Shown: positions 59,171 through 64,000 of the stretch, in pieces
Position numbering within the stretch: position 1 is the first letter of the stretch
Layout: each line of letters opens with the position of its first letter
Source of the DNA: QHXM01 sp963697975
Lineage (GTDB): Bacteria; Acidobacteriota; Blastocatellia; Pyrinomonadales; Pyrinomonadaceae
Length of the DNA stretch: 64,000 nucleotides
Assembly: GCA_963697975.1 (NCBI GenBank)
Contig: OY969111.1
Span: forward strand, 4,712,001 to 4,776,000
Reading direction: 5' to 3'
Notes under the pieces: model-generated
What the model saw: the letters and a program-made list of their open reading frames with translations, nothing else
What the model was told of the DNA's origin: nothing
Databases searched by the model: none
Program-made: the position numbers and the translations under genes

Positions 59171-59501
59171 AGAATTAGACAGGATTAACAGGATTAGCAA
59201 GATTAAGAAAACCAGATAGGTTAGTTGAAGCGTGTGCATTATCGCCGCGTAGCGGCGAAATGAATGTAGCCCGGCCTTTCAAGGCCGGGACAAGGTGAAC
59301 GGTGAGTTCAGCGCGTCGCGTCAGCGACGGTTGAAGGTCGACACCTCAGACTCAATCGTCGCTGACGCGACGCGGGATAATGCTAGACGCTCGTTCCCGG
59401 CGTTGAAACGCCGGGCTACATTCACTTCGCCGCTGACGCGGCGGATTGATACACAGGCTTCATCTTATCTTGTCCATCCTGTTAATCCTGTCTAATTCTT
59501 C
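59171..59501. repeat. CAGGAT hairpin repeat opened by another element
   Basis: The left arm (TTAGACAGGATTAACAGGATT) sits at 59177-59200 and the right arm (TCCTGTTAATCCTGTCTAA) at about 59475-59500. They are normally 40-50 bp apart; here about 270 bp, because a palindromic element lies in the loop. Confidence 0.85.
59243..59443. repeat. 201-bp palindromic element, CGCCGCG...CGCGGCG
   Basis: Ends CGCCGCG and CGCGGCG; arms with TGAATGTAGCCCGGC and its complement GCCGGGCTACATTCA; centre GCGTCGCGTCAGCGACG and its complement CGTCGCTGACGCGACGC. Fully nested in the spacer of the hairpin repeat at 59171-59501. Confidence 0.85.
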
Positions 59502-59627
59502 CTTCGCCTATCCTCACGATTCGGTTTTGCTGGCGACTCCAAAGGTTTGTCGTAAAGCTCTCCGGTAGGCTAATATCAATTCCGTCCCCTTCGGCTAAAA
59601 TTATCATTACTTTCACAGGTGGTTTTC

Positions 59628-59960
59628 ATGGGAGATCGGTTTACTAAAATCGTGGACGCGGAAGCGTTGGAAGAAGCTCTGGCGCGCTCAAATGATGCGC
59701 CCGTCGTATTGTTCAAGCACAGCATGACGTGCCCGATTAGCAGCGCGGCCTACGAGCAGATGTCCAAGGTCAAAAGGGATGTGGCTCTCGTCGTCGTGCA
59801 GGGAGCGCGCGAAGTTTCCAAAGAGATAGCGTCGCGCACGGGCATTCAGCATGAATCGCCGCAGGCTATCGTGCTGAGAAACGGTCAGGCCGTCTGGTCA
59901 GCTTCTCATTTCGATATTACGGCGAAGGCAGTTGAGAAAGCGGTGCGCGAGCATGAGTAG
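59628..59960 (+). CDS. ytxJ: YtxJ family monothiol protein (bacillithiol system)
   Basis: A 110-residue thioredoxin-fold protein (DUF2847). A single active cysteine in the motif T-C-P-I-S (about residues 34-38), VVLFKHS before it and GIQHESPQ with its cis-Pro region after it identify YtxJ, linked to bacillithiol redox control. The thiol resembles a monothiol bacilliredoxin. The start is ATG 59628, preceded by AGGTGG; an upstream start at 59619 is less likely. Confidence 0.88.
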   Translation: MGDRFTKIVDAEALEEALARSNDAPVVLFKHSMTCPISSAAYEQMSKVKRDVALVVVQGAREVSKEIASRTGIQHESPQAIVLRNGQAVWSASHFDITAKAVEKAVREHE

Positions 59961-60016
59961 CACAAACTCTTTCTCTCGATTGTTTGGCGAGATGTTGACG
60001 GGTTGATGCTCTTCTG

Positions 60017-60376
60017 ATGAATAACGTGATGGAAAGACGCGGGCCTGCGGTCGAGCCGCGCGAGATCATGCAGGAGGGAGATGCGGGGCTTCGCATCACC
60101 TGGGCTGACGGGCGCGAGTGCCATTTCAACGCTCCCGATCTGCGCCGCAACTGCCCGTGCGCGCAGTGCGTCAACGAATGGACGGGGCAGAGAGTCTTAC
60201 AGCCCGAAGCCATTTCGGATAAGCTCACAATCAGCGATATTTCGATTGTCGGTCGCTACGCGCTCAGCTTCCGCTGGAGCGACGGCCACGAAACCGGCAT
60301 CTACAGCTTTCGCTACCTGCGAGAACTATGCGAGGGAGAGAGCAGTGGTCAGCAGTCAGTGGTCAGTGGTCAGTGA
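60017..60376 (+). CDS. DUF971 domain protein with repeat-encoded tail
   Basis: A 119-residue protein with a DUF971 domain (about 20-105), related to the N-terminal domain of gamma-butyrobetaine hydroxylase: ITWADGRECHFNAPDLRRNCPCAQCVNEWTG contains the C-x-C-x2-C zinc-like motif, and WSDGHETGIYSFRYLREL closes it. The final residues SSGQQSVVSGQ are encoded by the 5' arm of a hairpin repeat that reaches into the gene and brings the stop. It follows ytxJ closely; functionally DUF971 has been tied to Fe-S metabolism. Confidence 0.86.
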   Translation: MNNVMERRGPAVEPREIMQEGDAGLRITWADGRECHFNAPDLRRNCPCAQCVNEWTGQRVLQPEAISDKLTISDISIVGRYALSFRWSDGHETGIYSFRYLRELCEGESSGQQSVVSGQ

Positions 60377-60471
60377 TTGAGAGTCGGTGGCCTTGACCTC
60401 CAACAGTTAAAACTCAAGATTTCGCACAGAGGCTTTAACTGACCACTGACTACTGACCATTGACCACTGCT
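60341..60471. repeat. Hairpin repeat, GTCAGTG family
   Basis: GAGCAGTGGTCAGCAGTCAGTGGTCAGTGGTCAGTG, starting inside the DUF971 gene, is mirrored by AACTGACCACTGACTACTGACCATTGACCACTGC, ending 5 bases before the receiver-protein ATG. Confidence 0.92.
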
Positions 60472-60473
60472 TT

Positions 60474-60839
60474 ATGAAGACCATCTTAGTCATTGAGGAC
60501 GACGAAGTCGCGCGCGAGTTGATGCGAATGGCGCTTGAGCGACGCGGCTATCAAGTCATCGTGGCTGAAGATGGCATACAGGGTTATGAGCACGCAGTCA
60601 GTGTTCGTCCCGACTTGATAATCACGGACATCAAGATGCCTGCGGCTGATGGGATTCATCTGGTGAGGCGCGTGCGCGACACACCTGAACTGGCCGCGAT
60701 ACCCATCCTCGTGACGACGGGCTTTGGCAGCGGCAGCGCCACTTTCGCGCTCGGACAGGGAGCGACTGCCTACGAGCCGAAACCGATTAACCCGGAAAGC
60801 TTTCTGGCGACCGTCAAACGCTTGATCGAAGAGGGATGA
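60474..60839 (+). CDS. Single-domain response regulator (CheY-like receiver)
   Basis: A 121-residue receiver domain without output. Acidic pocket IEDDEV near the start, phosphorylation site in IITDIKMP (about Asp 53), the Thr in LVTTGF and the Lys in EPKP are all in place. It probably passes phosphate on or acts as a diffusible switch; the kinase is not in the window. Its stop overlaps the next start (ATGA), coupling it to a SemiSWEET gene. ATG is 5 bases after the repeat. Confidence 0.93.
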   Translation: MKTILVIEDDEVARELMRMALERRGYQVIVAEDGIQGYEHAVSVRPDLIITDIKMPAADGIHLVRRVRDTPELAAIPILVTTGFGSGSATFALGQGATAYEPKPINPESFLATVKRLIEEG

Positions 60840-61108
60840 ATAAAACAGAGCTGGTTGGTTGGGTCAGTTCCTTCATTCTGGTGCTGACCATCGGTAAGCA
60901 GATTTACAAGCAGTGGCAGGAGGGACGAAGCGAAAACGTCTCAAAGTGGCTTTTCATCGGACAGATGGCCGCGTCTCTCGGATTTACGATCTATAGCTGG
61001 CTCGTCGCCAATTGGGTCTTCGTCGTCACTAATATATTGATGCTGATTAACGGGCTAATCGGCCTCGGCATCGTACTCCATCACAGGAAACAAGAGCGGA
61101 AGGCATGA
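60836..61108 (+). CDS. SemiSWEET-type transporter, MtN3/PQ-loop family
   Basis: A 90-residue protein with three transmembrane helices, the SemiSWEET layout, which dimerises to move sugars. Landmarks: WVSSFILVLTIGKQIYKQWQEG with the PQ-loop-like position (here K-Q), NVSKWLFIGQMAASLGFTIYSW and VVTNILMLINGLIGLGIVL. The usual Pro-Gln is replaced by Lys-Gln. The coupling by a 4-base overlap with a receiver protein is unusual and suggests linked expression. Confidence 0.85.
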   Translation: MNKTELVGWVSSFILVLTIGKQIYKQWQEGRSENVSKWLFIGQMAASLGFTIYSWLVANWVFVVTNILMLINGLIGLGIVLHHRKQERKA

Positions 61109-61112
61109 AAGC

Positions 61113-61219
61113 AGGAGATAGAAGACAGGAGTCAGAAGTCGGAATGAAGAAGCTGAGAGCTGCTGCAACAAATTTGCGCTTCTGCTGACTCCTGACTCCT
61201 GTCTTCTGACCTCTGATTT
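61113..61219. repeat. Hairpin repeat, GTCAGAA family
   Basis: GAAGACAGGAGTCAGAAGTCGGAATGA on the left and CTGACTCCTGACTCCTGTCTTCTGACC on the right with about 45 bp between; the left arm is nearly identical to that at 55547. Ends about 7 bases before the next start. Confidence 0.88.
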
Positions 61220-61225
61220 ACAATT

Positions 61226-61492
61226 ATGAACGAGAGAGATTACTTCAACGAAAAACAGGAAACGAAGCGTGCGTCTTTTAGTTGCCCGCATTGCCGCGAG
61301 CGCGCCGATTACGAAGTGCGGTGGCTGACGCGGACGAAGAAAAACGCTCCGCCAAAGGGTGCGAACGAAATGGATCGCGCACGCTTTGCCAAATCGCGCG
61401 ACTACATGGTGAGGATTGACGATCAACTCGCCTGTCGAAACTGTCGCAAGCGGTTCGACATCCCAAACTCGCAATCAGTCGTTTTTATCTGA
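61226..61492 (+). CDS. Small zinc-ribbon-like protein, 88 aa
   Basis: Two C-x2-C pairs, CPHC (about residues 20-23) and CRNC (about 70-73), flank a charged helical stretch (RDYMVRIDDQLA). This spacing, two knuckles 50 residues apart, suits a structural zinc site. No family recognised. The gene lies directly after the repeat; no ribosome site is evident. Confidence 0.68.
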   Translation: MNERDYFNEKQETKRASFSCPHCRERADYEVRWLTRTKKNAPPKGANEMDRARFAKSRDYMVRIDDQLACRNCRKRFDIPNSQSVVFI

Positions 61493-61556
61493 GGCGGAGG
61501 GTGCAAAGCCTCGCGCCGTGCAGACTCGTATGGAAAGCTGAAAGGAGACCGAGATT

Positions 61557-61769
61557 ATGGAAGAACTGGTGAAAAGGGTTTCGGAGAGAACCGGGTTATC
61601 GGAAGACAAGGCCAAGACGGCGATTGACACGGTCGTCGGATTCCTGAAAGAACGGCTGCCGGGACCGATTGCCGGTCAGGTGGACAACGCCCTCACGCAC
61701 GCCGGAGGCACAATCGTAGATAAAGCCAGCGACCTCATCGGGGGCTTGGGCGGCATGTTCAATAAGTAA
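61557..61769 (+). CDS. Small helical protein, 70 aa
   Basis: A 70-residue protein of two or three amphipathic helices (LSEDKAKTAIDTVVGFLKERL, GQVDNALTHAGGTIVDKASDLIGGLGG). The shape is that of small DUF937/DUF2267-related or stress-response proteins, but identity cannot be secured. AAAGGAGA is 9 bases before ATG. A terminator follows 20 bases after the stop. Confidence 0.7.
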   Translation: MEELVKRVSERTGLSEDKAKTAIDTVVGFLKERLPGPIAGQVDNALTHAGGTIVDKASDLIGGLGGMFNK

Positions 61770-61789
61770 AAAGGTAAAAGTAAAAAGGC

Positions 61790-61837
61790 AAAAGGGAAGA
61801 CAAAGAGCCACTCGCGCTCCGGTCTTCCCTTTTTTAA
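61790..61837 (+). terminator. Intrinsic terminator after the 70-aa gene
   Basis: AAAAGGGAAGAC (61790-61801) pairs with GTCTTCCCTTTT (61822-61833), followed by more T. Confidence 0.88.
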
Positions 61838-61859
61838 CTTGATAAAGTTCAGTCTCTTC

Positions 61860-61893
61860 AAATCCGCAATCCGAAATCCGCATTCCGCAATCT
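61860..61893. repeat. Single repeat arm, AATCCGCAATCCGAAATCCGC type
   Basis: A lone right arm of the GCGGATT family (compare 29305-29395), without its left partner in the preceding 100 bp. Possibly a degraded hairpin or a half element. Confidence 0.7.
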
Positions 61894-61996
61894 TATTGAG
61901 CAACCTTTCTTCGTGCTGTACAATCCCACGCACACCGTGGAGCGGTCGTCCTCGCGGGCAACGGGGCGCTTCCCGTTTTGCACATCCATAGCGCGA

Positions 61997-63934
61997 ATGA
62001 ACAGCCAATCAGTCAAACGCTTTATTTTCCCCCTGGCAATGGCTCTCTGTCTTTTGCTGGTTGCGCCCCTTTGCGCGCGCGATAAAGAGGAAGGGTGGAC
62101 GAGCGTTCAATCCAAAAACTTCCTGCTCGTCGGCAACGCCCGCGAGCGCGACATACGCAAGGTCGCGGCGCGGCTCGAACAATTCCGTGAAGCCTTCCTG
62201 CGCCTTCTCCCCGTAGACCATTTCGATTCCTCCGTGCCTTTGACCGTCATTGTTTTCAAAGACGATGCGGCTTACACGCCGTTTGAGCCGGTCTTTAGCG
62301 GACAGCCCGCCGGAGTCGCGGGCTTCTTTCAATCCAGCCCGGACGTTGATTACATCACGCTCTCCGTTGACCGTAAGCATGTGCGTCGGCCAGACGACTT
62401 GGCCTTTCACGAATACGTGCATCTGCTCGTCCGCAACAGTTTCGGCAACGTGCCTCTCTGGTTCAACGAAGGGTTGGCCGAATACTACAGCACGTTTGAA
62501 ATCTCGGACGGCAACAAAAAGGTGACTCTCGGCACTCCCGCCAGCAATCGCGTCCAAGCCTTGCGCGAGCGCGAGCTTCTTCCTCTTGAGAAGCTCTTCA
62601 ACGTGGACGATAGCTCCCCGTATTACAAAGAGCCGGACAAGCGGAAAATCTTTTACGCCGAGTCGTGGGCGCTCGTGCATTACCTGTTGAGCGGGCAGCG
62701 TCGCATTCAGCTTTCAACCTATCTCGAACTGCTGGCAAAGGGGATGACCGTCGAGGATGCTTTCCGTCAGGCTTTCCAGACAGACTTTGCGACTCTCGAA
62801 ACTGAGTTGCGCGCCTTCATCGGCTTCAACAATTATCCACGACAGATAGTTACATTCGAGAAGCGGCTGGAGCTTGACCCGCGCGTGCGAAGCGCGCCGC
62901 TCAGTGAAGCCGAAGCGCAGTTCTATCTGGGCGATCTGCTGCTGCACACTCACCAACTCGACGAGGCTGCCGGTTATCTTCAAAGGGCCGTCGCGCTCGA
63001 TCCGAATCTGGCGAGGGCGCACGCCTCGCTCGGTGTGCTGCACATGCGGCAAAACCGCTTCGATGATGCGAAGAAGCATCTGGAACGCGCCAGCCTCGAA
63101 TCTGGAAACTACCTGGTGCATTACTACTACGCCTATGTGCTGAGCCGTGAAGGGATGGCGTTGGACAATTTCGTCGAGGGCTATTACCAGGCGGAGGCGG
63201 CTGAGCGGATGCGCGCGGAGTTGAAAAAAGCAATTGAGCTTGCTCCGAAATTTACCGAAGCCTATCGCCTGCTGGCTTTCATCAATCTGGTGAGAGACGA
63301 GCAGTTGGACGAGTCAATCGCATTGCTCAAGCAAGCCATCAGCCTTTCGCCCCGCAGGCAGGAATATGCGCTGCTGCTGGCTCAAGTCTACCTCAGGCGC
63401 GAGGAGTTCGACGTTGCGCGCAATGTTCTTAATCCACTCATCCTCAGTAGCACCAGTGCGCTGATACGTTCTCAGGCGCAGCAGCTTCTCACATCAATCG
63501 CAGCCCGTGAGGAATATCTCGCCCGCGTCAAAGCCTTGAATGAGAAGATTGCTGAGAAAGCCGCCAGAGATGAGACCCCGACTGGCGTTCTTCAGCCATG
63601 CGACGCGCCGCAGCCGGGGCCGCAGTTGAAGAAGCTGAGGTTCTCCGGCCAGCAGGTGTGCGGATTGCTCGTGCGCGTTGAGTGCGAGGATGAAGGCGTC
63701 GTGCTGATAATCGAAAGCGGTGCGCGGACGCTTCGCTTTCGCAACGACTCGCTCAATAACATCAGATTTGTCACCTACACGGCAGATGTCAGGGGGCAGG
63801 TGACGTGCGGCCCGCGCACACAGGCCACCCCGGTTCTTTTGACCTACCGTCCGGCGAAGAATACCGTTGGGCAAACTGACGGCGAGGTGATCGCCGTCGA
63901 GTTCATCCCGAAGGAATGGAATGCCAATCACTGA
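61997..63934 (+). CDS. Secreted TPR-containing gluzincin metallopeptidase-like protein
   Basis: A signal peptide (about residues 8-27, ending CAR) precedes a peptidase domain (40-270, DUF1570-like) with the zinc site HEYVHLL and the distal ligand in WFNEGLAEYY (about residues 137-156), the gluzincin arrangement. Tetratricopeptide repeats span about 300-520 (AEAQFYLGDLLLHTHQLDEAAGYLQRAV, LARAHASLGVLHMRQ...). The C-terminal 130 residues form a beta-rich, unrecognised domain with two cysteines. ATG 61997 is preceded by GCGCGA only; the upstream start at 61913 would lack a signal peptide. It works outside the cytoplasm. Confidence 0.85.
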   Translation: MNSQSVKRFIFPLAMALCLLLVAPLCARDKEEGWTSVQSKNFLLVGNARERDIRKVAARLEQFREAFLRLLPVDHFDSSVPLTVIVFKDDAAYTPFEPVFSGQPAGVAGFFQSSPDVDYITLSVDRKHVRRPDDLAFHEYVHLLVRNSFGNVPLWFNEGLAEYYSTFEISDGNKKVTLGTPASNRVQALRERELLPLEKLFNVDDSSPYYKEPDKRKIFYAESWALVHYLLSGQRRIQLSTYLELLAKGMTVEDAFRQAFQTDFATLETELRAFIGFNNYPRQIVTFEKRLELDPRVRSAPLSEAEAQFYLGDLLLHTHQLDEAAGYLQRAVALDPNLARAHASLGVLHMRQNRFDDAKKHLERASLESGNYLVHYYYAYVLSREGMALDNFVEGYYQAEAAERMRAELKKAIELAPKFTEAYRLLAFINLVRDEQLDESIALLKQAISLSPRRQEYALLLAQVYLRREEFDVARNVLNPLILSSTSALIRSQAQQLLTSIAAREEYLARVKALNEKIAEKAARDETPTGVLQPCDAPQPGPQLKKLRFSGQQVCGLLVRVECEDEGVVLIIESGARTLRFRNDSLNNIRFVTYTADVRGQVTCGPRTQATPVLLTYRPAKNTVGQTDGEVIAVEFIPKEWNANH

Positions 63935-63942
63935 AAAGCAGG

Positions 63943-63970
63943 GATGAGGGATGAGGGATGAGGGATGAAG
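63943..63970. repeat. GGGATGA repeat arm, cut by the window edge
   Basis: Four tandem GGGATGA heptamers (from GCAGGGATGAGGGATGAGGG onward), the left arm of a hairpin whose right arm lies outside the window, right after the peptidase stop. Confidence 0.8.
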
Positions 63971-64000
63971 TAAAAGCCCGCTTGAATGATTGATTCAATT

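Larger units (their letters stand above)
59126..59627. other. 502-bp intergenic region made of nested repeats
   Basis: Almost entirely repeat: the CAGGAT hairpin at 59171-59501, split by a second palindromic element at 59243-59443. The last 120 bp before ytxJ appear unique; a promoter there is likely but not identified. Confidence 0.6.

Noticed and set aside
39369..60471. Heptad repeats considered as CRISPR arrays
   Set aside because: Repeat words are 7-9 bp without spacers and are arranged as inverted arms; no cas genes are present.
62009..62680. 223-codon minus-strand frame
   Set aside because: Lies antisense to the TPR metallopeptidase whose zinc motif and repeats are clear.

Overview
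This 64 kb window is chromosomal DNA of a GC-rich bacterium, most likely an acidobacterium of the Blastocatellia/Pyrinomonadales type. That placement is an inference from gene content: serine/threonine kinases with DUF4384 or discoidin-like C-termini, a secreted CHAT protease, a VWFA-related protein, YARHG repeats, WD40 proteins, many lipoproteins, and intergenic DNA crowded with hairpin-forming repeats. There is no phage, no transposase, no CRISPR array and no rRNA. Most of the window is ordinary core chromosome with short co-directional operons.

Layout. 0-3.8 kb: end of a DUF4214-type gene, an M1 aminopeptidase, a J-domain membrane protein, a VOC protein and a tiny Sm-like protein. 3.8-4.7 kb: an AT-rich TIR gene that looks inserted. 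4.7-11.7 kb: radical SAM, CBS, PQQ sugar dehydrogenase, methyltransferase, secreted unknowns and a lytic transglycosylase. 11.7-14.8 kb: a 1013-residue WD40/GTPase/zinc-ribbon/class III cyclase protein. 15-22.4 kb: a secreted YARHG protein and the pyrimidine cluster, pyrD-pyrF on the minus strand and pyrR, pyrB, pyrC on the plus strand, punctuated by three copies of a 105-128 bp MITE-like element. 22.4-24.5 kb: a Cys-rich miniprotein, a glycine-zipper protein, and a tRNA-Leu(UAA) gene interrupted by a 247-nt group I intron. 24.6-36.2 kb: Fur, ferredoxin, M28 and S33 hydrolases, USP, a membrane-bound AraC regulator, an isopropylmalate dehydrogenase-family enzyme, a receptor-like kinase and CinA. 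36.3-39.4 kb: a small accessory island with a zinc-ribbon/HEPN-like protein, BrnT/BrnA, and a TIR-transmembrane-lytic transglycosylase fusion. 39.5-50.5 kb: plsY, gpsA, smpB, leucyl aminopeptidase, J-domain, phosphodiesterase, VWA, macro domain, alpha-glucan phosphorylase and a Tat-type MsrB. 51-64 kb: an esterase, a kinase-DUF4384 / DUF4384 / TPR-CHAT cluster, YtxJ, DUF971, a receiver protein with SemiSWEET, and a TPR metallopeptidase.

The most unusual feature is global. About twenty intergenic elements, belonging to at least ten unrelated sequence families, share one architecture: an arm of degenerate 7-bp (or 9-bp) tandem repeats, a short spacer, and the reverse complement of that arm. Many end only 3-10 bases before a start codon, and some supply the last codons and stop of the upstream gene. 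Together with the tRNA intron, the two TIR proteins and the cyclase fusion, these are what most deserve follow-up.
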